A stretch of 64,000 nt of DNA from Pratylenchus scribneri (GCA_030063045.1 JAQSEB010000041.1:1729501-1793500), one strand, 5' to 3'; positions 23,111-34,500 are shown, numbered from the stretch's first letter. Translations and numbers: made by a program. Notes: a model not told the origin generated them from the letters alone.

Positions 23111-24125
23111 ATGGAAGCAATAAAATCGGCGAGCAATTTTCGTAACAATCCGGGGACAAATCGAGAGGTAATTAATTACCTAATAATTTTTTAAAATTCA
23201 ATCTAAAATTAAAAGGAATGGAACAAATGGATCAAGCTGTCATTTGATGAGATGGAAGGCACATTCAGTGTGCAGCAATGGATTCAACAATGCATAAAGG
23301 ACTACAAAAATGTGGATTTAATACTGAAGTGCCCCGCCGGCATTGATGAAGGCGTTTGGAAATATGAACATTTACGACAATTTTGTTGCGAACTGAATGG
23401 GCTGGCCGTGCTTTTGCAGGTTTATTTTGGGGTTTTAAGAGCTAGGTTTAGTTTGCCTTGGCTAGGGTTTATGAAGAATATTTTTAAAAATTTCCACGAA
23501 TCCACTTATAGAATAATATTTTTTCGGGGTTAGTAGCCAATTATATGCATTTTTATATATTCTAAAGTTCATTTTTAGATACAATAATTCGATCAAAAAA
23601 TTAGTCTAATAAATTATTAATTCAGGATGAATGTACGCCGGAACAATGTTCACAAATGACAGCAACCGAGCAATGGGTGGGCAAAAAAATATTTAATTAA
23701 TTCAGAAAAAAAATTATAGATATTTCTTTGTGCTGCCCACAAAAATCCCAAAGAGGTTTACAAATTTATAAATTTTTGAATAGTTTTAATCTTTTTGCAG
23801 TGCTCTGCCATTGATTATACGCGTCATACACTGGATGGGGCCGCATCACTGCTGAACAGTAGCCGCTATTTCCCCAGTCGAATAACAATAAAGGAGTCGA
23901 GCCTGGCCAAAATTGGATCGGTGTGCCGACGAATTTACCGAATTTTTTCGCATGCCTATTTCCATCATCGACCAATTTTTGATAAATTCGAGGTTTGCAA
24001 AAATTCATTTTAATTAATTTAATGAATTTCAATTTAAGGAAGAAACTTTTCTATGTAAGCGTTTCACCAAATTTGTGCTGGAATATCAACTGATGGCCAA
24101 TGAACATTTGATTGTGCCAATTTGA
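23111..24125 (+). CDS. mob-4: MOB kinase activator-like 4 (phocein)
   Basis: Component of the STRIPAK phosphatase/kinase complex. Exons encode a short N terminus ([16 protein letters not shown]) and a Mob/phocein domain: [37 protein letters not shown], zinc-binding [40 protein letters not shown] and the second zinc half [11 protein letters not shown]. The end is [16 protein letters not shown] then EHLIVPI, shorter than the vertebrate tail. The intron at about 23420-23625 holds a decayed SINE. Part of its last exon is duplicated at 21794. Confidence 0.93.
23425..23620 (+). mobile_element. Decayed tRNA-derived SINE-like element, copy 4
   Basis: In a MOB4 intron. It retains the family tail TTATATGCATTTTTATATAT, a TTCATTTTTAGATA stretch and TAATTCGATCAAAAAATTAG. 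The box B region is degraded (CCACGAATCCAC). Confidence 0.5.
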
Positions 24126-24350
24126 TGGACAAAATAAAAATAATATTTTTAATATTTTTCAATTTTGTAATTTTTAATTAACCAACGAATAAATAATTAA
24201 TGGATTTTTTAAATTAAATTTGCCTTTTAATATGTTTATAAAGTCAATCAATATTTATTTGACCAAACATTTATTTTAAAAGACAATAATATTTAATATT
24301 TATTATATCGAATAAACATTTGTGATTAAAATAATTCAAAATTAAGAAAA

Positions 24351-25353
24351 ATGATTGTCCAAGAAGAAACAGCATTAGAATGGGCACAGCGAATTAGTGG
24401 TGATTGTGCTTATTTACCGGCCAGGCATTCGGCATTTAATAAATTTCAATTCATTAAAACTGGTCAAATAACCGAAATTGTTGGCGACGATGTCACCGGA
24501 AAAACGCAGGTAAAGAAAGTCAAAATATTAGAAAAATTCAATCATAATGTATTTGGAATAATTTAATTAGTCAAAAATTTTGCAGTTGGCAATGACAATA
24601 ATCGCTGAGCTATTATCATGTGAAGTGGAAAATATGAACACGGAAATTTACATAATCGATTTTAACACATTCCGAGTGGAAAGATTAGCAGAAATATTTT
24701 CGCATCGATCGGTAATTTTTTGGTTACTTTCCTAAACAAAAATTCATAAAAGTCAGATCTGTCATCCAATGAATTGTTATTGAATCGAATAAAATGCTGC
24801 TCTGCCGTTGATTCAGTCCAATTTGAGGAAAGGCTTTTTGAACTTGAGGTTTTTTCTTTTAGCTTTATTTGGTTCAAAATTTAATTTTTTTCTAGAACAT
24901 CCTTGAACACACCAGCCTCATTCCCGTAATATTCATTAATAAAATTGGTGCAATTTTATTCGATGCGGTCAGTGATGAAAACAAACAAGGTTAACCCAAA
25001 TTATCCATCCGTAAAATGATTAATTTTTAGGCCATATTCAAAAGAGAATTTTGAAAATTCTAAAAGAATTCTGTCAAAAATTTGGCGCAACCGTAATCAC
25101 AACAAATCATTTGGTGGATTGGCGCGGATATTCCACACCTTCTCTGGGGAAAGTTTGGATAAATGGCATCCAGAGAAGAATTTGTTTGGAAAAAGATGCA
25201 GAAACAACCAATTTTTATGCGAAAATCACAGACGATGATGGAAAAGTAAATTTCTATTCAATATTAAATATAAAATTAATTCAATAAATTGTTCAGATAT
25301 GCAGTGAAAAAATTCAATATAAATTAACAACGAGAGGATTTGATGTATTGTAA
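24351..25353 (+). CDS. RAD51 paralogue (RFS-1/RAD51D-like)
   Basis: RecA-fold ATPase expected to assist RAD51 in homologous recombination. Five exons, about 240 residues. Walker A at about residues 45-52 is GDDVTGKT after the family lead-in KTGQITEIV. The C-terminal part matches the RAD51D/RFS-1 style ATVITTNHLVDWRGYSTPSL then GKVWINGIQRRICLEK. At the Walker B position the strand VIFIN ends in Asn, not the usual Asp. This may mean weak ATP hydrolysis or a mis-aligned strand. There is no N-terminal helix-hairpin-helix. The last gene of a plus-strand series spaced about 220-330 bp. Paralogue identity cannot be settled by eye. Confidence 0.75.
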
Positions 25354-25505
25354 AATAATTGATGACGGCAATTAATTTATTAATTTTTTAACTAATTTTT
25401 GCAAAAAATTTGTCTATAAATTTTAACAATTTTTCATCCATTTTAAATCAATAATGAATGTTTATTCTTTCGAATACATATTTATTTAAAAATTGTTTGC
25501 ACATT

Positions 25506-25695
25506 TCACCGAAAAGTGGCTAAGAAAAAACTTTAAATCGTTTACTAGTTTTATTTTTCGCAACTGGTTTACGGATTTTCCAACATATTAAACCCAGGTT
25601 TTAAACAGGTTCCAACATATTCAATCCAAACCCATTGATTATTAGCTTTAATCCCTGTTAATAACCGAAAACCGGCTACTTTCGGTGAAACGTAT
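25506..25695. repeat. MITE-like element, family E
   Basis: About 190 bp with terminal inverted repeats: CATTTCACCGAAAAGTGGCT at the left and GGCTACTTTCGGTGAAACG at the right. It has an internal near-repeat TTCCAACATATT(A/C)AA. It occupies most of the 400-bp spacer between the RAD51 paralogue and the next gene. Confidence 0.65.
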
Positions 25696-25753
25696 TGCAC
25701 CTTTCAAAATCAATCAATAATTCATTTTAATTTTATTTAAATTCAGATTAAAA

Positions 25754-26630
25754 ATGAGCAGCATTACATCCGAAACTTCCGAAGAAGAAATTGATGTTGG
25801 CGGCGTGGATGATCGCAAGGAACGATCAACAAATTTTGGACAACAAACGGCCCAGCAATGCCACCACAACAAATTGCCGACCCAAACCCGAATTGCACTC
25901 AGTGCTCAGTGGAACAACTCGGACCCCAGGTTCTCCATTTATTAGCCTATTGGTTCAAACCGATGGAGGACGGAAGAAATTCCATGAACAGACCCCAATT
26001 GGACGTGGCTTCAAACCCAATCCTTACGCATCGTGGGGATTAGGACGAACCTATTATCCAATCAAAACTCGCCGAACTTTAAGCGGAAGCCAAACGGTTC
26101 AAAACCACGGAAACCCATTCGAATCAAGTCGAGATTCACTGGACGGAAATGCCTCAAATGAAACCCCAGAAAGCATCGCATCAGGAACCTCCGTATCCAA
26201 ACTAGTGTTGCGTGAAATTACCTCTGGGATGGACAACCCATCCGTTTTCACTTCGTGTTCGGATGATGAAGATGAAGCCTTGGGACGAATGCGTAAGCCT
26301 TCACTCAATCCCGAGATGATTGCGGCAAGTTTCCCTAAAGAACTCAATGACAGGATCCTAGCCCGCTTTTGTTCTCAAGCTTTATCCCATCATTCGGATG
26401 GATGCATCGGCCGAAAGGGGGAGCAATCCTCTGATCAGTCATGTATTCCCGGTCTGGCACCGCTTGCCAGTGGTAGCACCGATGTAAATCCTCTAGACTT
26501 AGGCAGGTGGTCTGGAGATGAAAAGGACGAGAAGGCAATACTCGGCCTTGGCGCAAAGGAGATGGAATGCTCACCAGCACTCCCCTCCGGCGTGGCCAAA
26601 CGAAAAAACAAATCCGCTTCTTCATTTTGA
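25754..26630 (+). pseudogene. Serine-rich protein gene with a frame break
   Basis: A plausible start at 25754 (MSSITSETSEEEIDVGG) reads open to 25942. From about 25925 to 26630 a different frame is open for some 235 codons, with GFKPNPYASWGLGRTYYPIK and acidic/serine stretches such as SCSDDEDEALGRMRK, ending KNKSASSF. No intron of normal size can join the two frames. It is therefore a +1-type shift, from a real mutation, an assembly error, or programmed frameshifting. Alternatively only the second frame is used, from an ATG at 25791. No domain was recognised. Confidence 0.5.
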
Positions 26631-26635
26631 CCCTA

Positions 26636-26842
26636 AATTTGGGGGGCGTTCGCGAGCATCCCCCAAATTTTGCAGACAAAAGACTAATTTCCTCGAAATT
26701 TGTCTTTTATCTTTTTTAATTTGGATTAGATATGAGACAAACGACATTTATTTAAAGACAAAAGATAAAAATCGGAAGACAAAAGACAAACTAAAATCTG
26801 TCTTTGTCTTTATCTTTTGTCTCCCACAATTTGGATTGGCCC
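26636..26842. repeat. Palindrome and AAAGACAAAAGATAAA-type repeats
   Basis: 26636-26674 is a near-palindrome (AAATTTGGGGGGCG ... GCATCCCCCAAATTT). It is followed to about 26825 by forward and inverted copies of AGACAAAAGAC/GTCTTTTATC words that could fold back. It ends next to the 5' border of the 2.2-kb duplication. No coding sense. Confidence 0.5.
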
Positions 26843-27305
26843 CAGAGCCTCAGCAAAGATGCGCGCATCTTTACGCAGTTCTCTTATATTTATTAAAGGC
26901 CGTTAGACATTTAAATAAACCATTTTTTTTAATTATGAAATGTTGAAATTTGTTTTAATGGTTCTCCAACATGAATCCAAAAATTCTATTGGTTAATGGT
27001 TACTAGTGTTGGCCTGCCCGTCGGGCTTTGGAAGCAAAAAATGGGTGATAATATGTAATGGTTGGTTCATCCCCGGAAATTAGCCCCCTCCCCCCATCCG
27101 CCGAAAAATTCCGGATTTCCCCCGCCTCCGAAAATGGGTCCCGTGGGCGTCGAGAGCCAAATCCTATTTTAAACTGACCAAAAAACCGATCTAATAAAAT
27201 TTAATCTTTTTCCGTGAAACGCGCTACACTTCTTTCTGTTATTTCCAACCTTATTTTTAGACATATATTTACTGAAAAAAAGCAAAATAATTTTTCCGGA
27301 TCATA

Positions 27306-27493
27306 ATGTCATCAATTGAAGGCGAAGGCTCCAAAAAACGGAAATTTGCATCACCGAAAAAGCCAGGCAAACAGCAGGAAAAGGAAACGACAAAAGTTCA
27401 AGAAAAGGGGAGTCCACCGCCGACTGAGCAGGTATCTTATATGAAAAGTATACCAAAACGATTTTGATTATATTCTATTAGGATTCGTTGTAG
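27306..27493 (+). CDS. 45-residue basic protein, copy 1
   Basis: Two exons (27306-27431 and 27482-27493) with a good 50-bp intron. The product MSSIEGEGSKKRKFASPKKP... is lysine-rich with a bipartite-NLS-like KKRK and ends PPPTEQDSL. No family is recognised. The duplicate at 30513 has a premature stop at codon 19, so if this is a gene, copy 1 is the intact one. Confidence 0.4.
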
Positions 27494-27590
27494 ATATTCT
27501 GCCTCATTCGTAGAGTATAGCACTTGAAAATTACAACAAAATAACTAATTTTTAACTTAAACTTTAATAAATTAAAAATTACCCTTTCCA

Positions 27591-28125
27591 ATGGTCATTA
27601 TAATTCCCAATGAACTAATTTTCGAATTAACCACTTTCCTTCCAATTAAAAAAAGCAAAAGTGCTCGGCTTAGCTCCTTCATTATCAATTTTTACTATTC
27701 ACCCATTTTTCGAAAATGGTTGCAAAAAATTCTCGATAGAACGGTAAATAAATACAAATATTATTTTTAACATTTTTAGACCATCACGTTGACAATCACC
27801 AATCCATTCGCCAATGGGAATCCGGCCAAGTTTGTGCTTCATTCATTGATCAACTTCCCGAGAAAATGCCTGCCATTCGCCTCGCCAACGCTGATGTGAA
27901 TATGCAAACCGGCAAATACGAATTCTCGGTCACCGTTCCCACCGATAATCCCGCCATTGTATTTGCTCAGCTTCTGAATGAATTCAAGAAGGAGATTGCC
28001 GAAATTTCATTTATGTAAGAAATGGGGGTCAGGGTTATTTTCATATATACAAAATATTTTTCAGTCCGGACGCCAAAGTTGAAGTTGATGGCGAATCCCT
28101 GCTGCTTCTTGAGACGTCAATGTAA
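27591..28125 (+). pseudogene. F-box-like gene, copy 1, frameshifted
   Basis: Same three-exon gene as 30798-31330. In the second exon copy 1 has two extra bases (AAGTTTGTGCTTC where copy 2 has AAGTTCGCTTC). This moves the frame to an early stop before the conserved MQTGKYEFSVTV region. Exons 1 and 3 and the splice sites are unchanged. Confidence 0.65.
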
Positions 28126-28320
28126 ATCAAAGAAGAACAGGGAAGAAAATCACCGATGCAAATTTGAAATTGTTGTTTACTCAAATTTGTTGCTAAAGTA
28201 AAATTTTAAAAAAAATGTGTTCAATTTTTTAAAATAAGGAGCCTTTTATTCCTTCATTATTTTTTTTCTTACATTTCAATATTTCATTCACTTTTTATTT
28301 ATCGGTGTACATAAGGCAGG

Positions 28321-29069
28321 ATGTACAAAGTGATTTGGAGGCTATCGGTAATTATAACAGGTTAATCCCATATTTATTTCCTTCACAATTTATCATCAAA
28401 TTCAGCAATATTCCTTTGGCTCTTTCATTCTTGGTACACCTATCGACTGTTCGAAAATGTTCGATTCTTTTCACATCTTTCCGATTTTGAACGCGAAATG
28501 ACCTATCGAACTGAAATGGTTTGTCTCAATTTAAATTTTAAAATTTTCTAAACCGTTATCCTAATATTTAGGGTCTCTACTTTTCCTTCTATAAAACAAT
28601 GGTTTCGGCCCCAACTTTCGGGGAAGGCCTTCGCCAATTAATGACAGACAATATCACCGAATTCGGGCACACAATCAATGCATTACAACGATTTAATCTT
28701 TATCCAGAGGTTTCAAATCCCAAAAATAATTATTCAATATTTTTTTAGCTTATTCTTTCTGCTGCATTTCGTGGCTTTAAACAAATTTCCAAGCATTTAA
28801 ATTGGACCGATCAAGGTTTGAAATTTTAATTTTTGACATTTTTGAACTATTTTAACTATTTTTCAGTCTGTTGGCGAGTCAATCGAGGCGGCGATTTGGG
28901 ACCGGTGGAAAGTTGTGAAGGCCTCGGCAATTTGCATTATTTCTACATTTATGGCGTCTTCTTTTGTGCCGGCCTTGTGCTCGCCGCAATTTTCATTGGT
29001 GGCTATTTGCTCAGTGAAAGTTATTTTGGAGGAGTGCCAGCCGCCTCTGCCTTCATGTTCAATCATGGT
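28321..29069 (+). pseudogene. Truncated dpy-19, 5' exons only
   Basis: Carries the same first exons as the full dpy-19 at 31529, from MYKVIWRLSVIIT through REMTYRTEMGLYFSFYKTM and VESCEGLGNLHYFYIYG to FMFNHG. The duplication then ends and unrelated sequence follows. Only a couple of amino-acid changes (Tyr/Phe and Pro/Leu in the transmembrane part) separate it from copy 2. About two thirds of the enzyme is missing, so it cannot be a complete transferase. It may still be transcribed from a duplicated promoter. Confidence 0.8.
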
Positions 29070-29146
29070 CTAATTTGCATCGGAAATTCCGTGACAATCG
29101 GTTCGTCTAATTTAATTTTAAATTAATTTTTAGATTTGTTTTTCAG

Positions 29147-29258
29147 CAATTGTTATTGTTCAAAATACATTGTAAAGAATCAAAATGTTGATGACATTCG
29201 TTTGATGAAATATTGGCACAAAGCATTGCAAATTGAAGACAATCGACCCAAACTTTGA
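29147..29258 (+). CDS. 3'-terminal exon fragment of unknown gene
   Basis: After a TTTTTCAG acceptor an open frame reads CSKYIVKNQNVDDIRLMKYW and ends EDNRPKL and stop. The composition looks coding, but nothing upstream provides a start, because it is joined directly to the broken dpy-19 copy. Either the remnant of a displaced gene or a fusion exon of the truncated dpy-19. Family not recognised. Confidence 0.35.
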
Positions 29259-30048
29259 AATGATGATTTAGAGATGGATGGCAGCAAACCAACCGATCAA
29301 AAATCAACACAATTTTCACAAAATGAGATGACCGCTGACCTTAAAAAATTTAACCATTTTCCACACAATTTTGTCCCATTCCAAAACAAAACCGAAAAAA
29401 AATATTATACAAAAATAGAACTTATTTATTATTCAAATTTTAGGTTGTGTCTTTAATGTAATGTAATGATAATACAACAATAATAAAATTAATTTAAAAA
29501 TTTATTTCATTTCTATCAAAAATTAGTACACAAAATGTTGAGTAAAGGAAAGGGGATGGAAGAACTTTGTTCTTTGTCATAGACACTTTTTATATGATGA
29601 AGAACCGAATATTCATCATTCATGTAGAATGTAGATGTTCGCCATCGCCATGTTCATCCCAGCCGCCTCCTCCAAATTGATCAGGATTGGTCAATTTTGT
29701 ATGCAGTTAATTTAAAATTAGTCATTCTCTTTATTGTATAAATCTTTGAATTTGAATATGAATTTAAATTGGGCATAAACCATGCTTGATTCTGGATTGT
29801 GCAAAAAATTGATAAATATACGGATTTCACTAATTTAGTGAGATTAATACATGTTTTATTATCTCATCTCAATCTCATCAAATCGAAATTTATTGATAGG
29901 GTAATATTGAAAAATTAAATTTTGGAATTTGGCGTAATGTTATAGACAATTTATCTCAAAGCAATCAATAAAGCAGAAGAGAGTGAGCACAGAAGAGAAT
30001 GAGATTGATTTCTCATTCATTTCATTTTTATTTTCGAAAAGCAAAGCT
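29259..30048. other. Spacer between duplication copies
   Basis: A+T-rich, no gene supported. It contains ordinary low-complexity runs and a purine-rich patch near 29990 (AGAAGAGAGTGAGCACAGA). It marks sequence present only once between the two copies. Confidence 0.5.
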
Positions 30049-30512
30049 CAGAGCCTCAGCAAAGATGCGCGCATCTTTACGCAGTTCTCTTATATTTATT
30101 AAAGGTCGTTAGACATTTAAATAAACCATTTTTTTTTAATTATGAAATGTTGAAATTTGTTTTAATGGTTCTCCAACATGAATCCAAAAATTCTATTGGT
30201 TAATGGTTACTAGTGTTGGTCTGCCCGTCGGGCTTTGGAAGCAAAAAATGGGTGATAATATGTAATGGTTGGGTCATCCCCGGAAATTAGCCCCCTCCCC
30301 CCATCCGCCGAAAAATTCCGGATTTCCCCCGCCTCCGAAAATGGGTCCCGTGGGCGTCGAGAGCCAAATCCTATTTTAAACTGACCAAAAAACTGATCTA
30401 ATAAAATTTAATCTTTTTCCGCGAAACGCGCTACACTTCTTTTTGTTATTTCCAACCTTATTTTAGACATATATTTACTGAAAAAAAAGTAAAGTACTTC
30501 TTCCGGATCATA

Positions 30513-30700
30513 ATGTCATCAATTGAAGGCGAAGGCTCCAAAAAACGGAAATTTGCATCACCGTAAAAGCCAGGCAAACAGCAGGAAAAGGAAACTACAA
30601 AAGTTCAACAAAAAGGGAGTCCACCGCCGACTGAGCAGGTATCTTATATGAAAAGTATACCAAAACGATTTTGATTATATTCTATTAGGATTCGTTGTAG
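30513..30700 (+). pseudogene. 45-residue basic protein, copy 2, premature stop
   Basis: Identical layout to 27306-27493, but the codon after FASP is TAA (30564-30566) where copy 1 has AAA, ending the frame at 18 residues. The intron and second exon are unchanged. Confidence 0.5.
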
Positions 30701-30797
30701 ATATTCTGCCTCATTCGTAGAGTATAGCACTTGAAAATTACAACAAAATAACTAATTTTTAACCTAAACTTTAATAAATTAAAAATTACCCCATCCA

Positions 30798-31330
30798 ATG
30801 GTCATTATAATTCCCAATGAACTAATTTTCGAATTAACCACTTTCCTTCCAATTAAAAAAAGCAAAAGTGCTCGGCTTAGCTCCTTCATTATCAATTTTT
30901 ACTATTCACCCATTTTTCGAAAATGGTTGCAAAAAATTCTCGATAGAACGGTAAATAAATACAAATATTATTTTTAACATTTTTAGACCATCACGTTGAC
31001 CATCACCAATCCATTCGCCAATGGGAATCCGACCAAGTTCGCTTCATTCATTGATCAACTTCCCGTGAAAATGCCTGCCATTCGCCTCGCCAACGCTGAT
31101 GTGAATATGCAAACCGGCAAATACGAATTCTCGGTCACCGTTCCCACCGATAATCCCGCCATTGTATTTGCTCAGCTTCTGAATGAATTCAAGAAGGAGA
31201 TTGCCGAAATTTCATTTATGTAAGAAATGGGGGTCAGGGTTATTTTCATATATACAAAATATTTTTCAGTCCGGACGCCAAAGTTGAAGTTGATGGCGAA
31301 TCCCTGCTGCTTCTTGAGACGTCAATGTAA
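30798..31330 (+). CDS. F-box-like protein, intact copy
   Basis: Three exons, about 146 residues. The N-terminal part (PNELIFELTTFLPIKKSKSA then FYYSPIFRKWLQKIL) has the Leu/Pro pattern of nematode F-box motifs, which recruit substrates to SCF ubiquitin ligases. The rest (MQTGKYEFSVTVPTDNPAIV, then LLNEFKKEIAEISF, ending SLLLLETSM) has no recognised domain. The assignment is weak: the F-box is short and no substrate domain is seen. It ends 199 bp before dpy-19 on the same strand. The duplicate at 27591 is frameshifted. Confidence 0.5.
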
Positions 31331-31528
31331 ATCAAAGAAGAACAGGGAAGAAAATCACCGATGCAAATTTGAAATTGTTGTTTACTCAAATTTGTCTTTG
31401 CTAAAGTAAAATTTAAAAAAAAATGTGTTCAATTTTTTAAAATAAGGAGCCTTTTATTCCTTCATTATTTTTTTTCTTACATTTCAATATTTCATTCACT
31501 TTTTATTTATCGGTGTACATAAGGCAGG

Positions 31529-34500
31529 ATGTACAAAGTGATTTGGAGGCTATCGGTAATTATAACAGGTTAATCCCATATTTATTTCCTTCACAATTTA
31601 TCATCAAATTCAGCAATATTCCTTTGGCTCTTTCATTCTTGGTACACCTATCGACTGTTCGAAAATGTTCGATTCTTTTCACATCTTTCCGATTTTGAAC
31701 GCGAAATGACCTATCGAACTGAAATGGTTTGTCTCAATTTAAATTTTAAAATTTTCTAAACCGTTATCCTAATATTTAGGGTCTCTACTTTTCCTTCTAT
31801 AAAACAATGGTTTCGGCCCCAACTTTCGGGGAAGGCCTTCGCCAATTAATGACAGACAATATCACCGAATTCGGGCACACAATCAATGCATTACAACGAT
31901 TTAATCTTTATCCAGAGGTTTCAAATCCCAAAAATAATTATTCAATATTTTTTTAGCTTATTCTTTCTGCTGCATTTCGTGGCTTTAAACAAATTTCCAA
32001 GCATTTAAATTGGACCGATCAAGGTTTGAAATTTTAATTTTTGACATTTTTGAACTATTTTAACTATTTTTCAGTCTGTTGGCGAGTCAATCGAGGCGGC
32101 GATTTGGGACCGGTGGAAAGTTGTGAAGGCCTCGGCAATTTGCATTATTTTTACATTTATGGCGTCTTCTTCTGTGCCGGCCTTGTGCTCGCCGCAATTT
32201 TCATTGGTGGCTTTTTGCTCAGTGAAAGTTATTTTGGAGGCGTGCTAGCCGCCTCTGCCTTCATGTTCAATCATGGTTCGGATTTTAATTCTTTACATCA
32301 AATTGGCTAAGGTTTTAAAAAAATTAGGAATATGTTTCTACAAGACCGTTAGCTCGGTGGATAACGCTTCGCATTAGCAAAATTTAAGCCTATCGCACAG
32401 TCGTACGCGCTCGGGGTTTTCGCTTGAGCCCGCGCTCGGAGCCCGTGCTCGAGCAAAGACTGTGCGGACAACTAAAAACCCCAGCGCGGGCTCCGAGCGC
32501 AGCGATTCAAAAATTTTAAATTCGATCGTGGTCGGCGCTCGGATCTGTTCGAGCGAAAACCCCGAGCGACTATGCGAACCAATTTCGAGCGCCGAGCCCG
32601 AGCGAAAATGGGCTCTCTCATAAAATGGGCTCTCTTCTCATTTTCTAGTTATCTAATCAAACCCCGAGCGCGATCGACTATGCGACAGGCTTTAGGTTTC
32701 GTTTTCGAACCGCCCGAAGTTAATTTTTTAGGGTCAATGTTATCTATTTTTGTAAATAGTATATGCATATTTTCAACCAAAAAGACGACCTCCAATTTTG
32801 TAAAAAAAATTAGCTCAGGGGTTCAAATCCGCTGGGGAAGTTTTTTTGGGCTTGATTCCCATTTTATGACTAAATACAATATTTGACGGCCAAAAAAACT
32901 GGAATAAATATTTTTCCTTTTAAAGGTGAAGCTACTCGAGTCCAATGGACACCGCCCCTCCGTGAATCATTCTCCTATCCAATATTTTTGGCTCAAATGA
33001 TTTTGCTGGGTCGCATTCTTTGGTTTGTTTCCCAAACAAAAAAAAATATATTTAAATTTAATTTAGTAATGGCAAAATTGATATTGCAAATTCATTCTTC
33101 CTCATTTTCACTACAACAATGTTTTGTGCATTTTGGCAGGTTTCATCTAATTTTCCTAAAATATTTTCAATAAAATAAATGAAATTTCAAAGCTCAGTCA
33201 ATTCATCATTGGCACCCAGCTTGGATCGGTTGGTCAATTTCTTTTAATTTTAATTTCCAATTCTTCACATTTTCCACAGATTGTCCTCCTCTTTTCCCTT
33301 GAAATGATCTCAACTTCATTGATGGCCTCCATTTGCGCCCTTTTTTCGGTCGGTTTAATTTCCATATTCCATTCTAAAAACGACCGAACTTGTCGCTGTA
33401 CTCATTAAGAATTGTACTAATTTTTATGATTTTAGTATCGAATTAAAGAACAGACTTTTGGCTATTAAATTCATTTAATTTTATTTAAATTAGTTTAGAA
33501 TTGATAAAGTTATTGCCAAAAAATCACTGAAAATTTCACTAGTCCATGGTAAAGATCAAAGATCATTGTGGTTTATTGGGCATGAAATTAAATAAAATAA
33601 ATATTGATAGTCAAAAGTCTGCTCTTTAATTTTATACTAAAATAATTGATTCAGTCCTTGATGAGTTATTATAAACGGCACTAATATGCTAAGCTATTCT
33701 CTTTAAATTGAATTAATATTTCCCAATAATTTTTCAGATCTCATTCTGCTCCAGTCTTCTACTCCTTTTTGGCACTTTTCTCTTCCTGAATTCCCTTTAT
33801 CTGACTTCACTTCTTTCCATTTTTTGCCTTCTTCCCCTTCGACTTTTCATTTTCAACCGAATCCACTTTCGTCCTCTTTTCATTTTCCTCCATTTGGCTG
33901 CCCATTTTATCATCACTTTTGGCACCAAATTCCTTTTTCAACGCATTTTTGGCCTTCACGATGATAACAATGTTGGTTAATATTAAAATTAATTAAAGAT
34001 TTAATTTTAATATTTAAATTAATAATATTTAATTTTATTTAAATTTAATAAAATTTTATTTTTTTATTTTTTAGGTGATCGAATTGCTCAAAGCCAAATT
34101 GTTACCCGGAGGCAATTTTGCCACATTCCATACCCGTCTTTACACTTGTGCACCCGAATTCGACTTCCTTCAATTCGAAGTCCATTTTTAATCATTTATT
34201 TAAAATAAATTCATTCCATTTTTTCCAGCCAATCCTCAAATTAACGCAAACTTGGCTTTTGCCCATCAGTGGTGCCGCATTTTGCCTTTGGCTTCTTTCA
34301 ATTTGGCGATTGGTTGATTCAAAAACCACCAATTTATTTTGGCGCCAACCTTCAATTGGAGAGCAAAAAGGAGAAACGATCCGGCAATATTCTCAAGTAA
34401 TTTTATCCAAATATAATTCACCTTTAGTTATTATTTTTTAGTTTGCCTATCATTTTATTCAACTTTTCTGCTTCCCTTTGATGGCCCTCCTTATAATGCG

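Larger units (their letters stand above)
26843..29069 (+). repeat. Segmental tandem duplication, copy 1
   Basis: This 2227-bp segment is repeated at 30049-32277 with only a few tens of differences. The left border is CAGAGCCTCAGC. The right border falls exactly at the exon/intron edge AATCATGGT of dpy-19. It carries a 45-codon gene, an F-box-like gene and the first dpy-19 exons. Confidence 0.92.
30049..32277 (+). repeat. Segmental tandem duplication, copy 2
   Basis: 2229 bp, directly repeated from 26843-29069 with a period of 3206 bp. This copy runs on into the remaining dpy-19 exons and so is probably the original arrangement. Confidence 0.92.
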
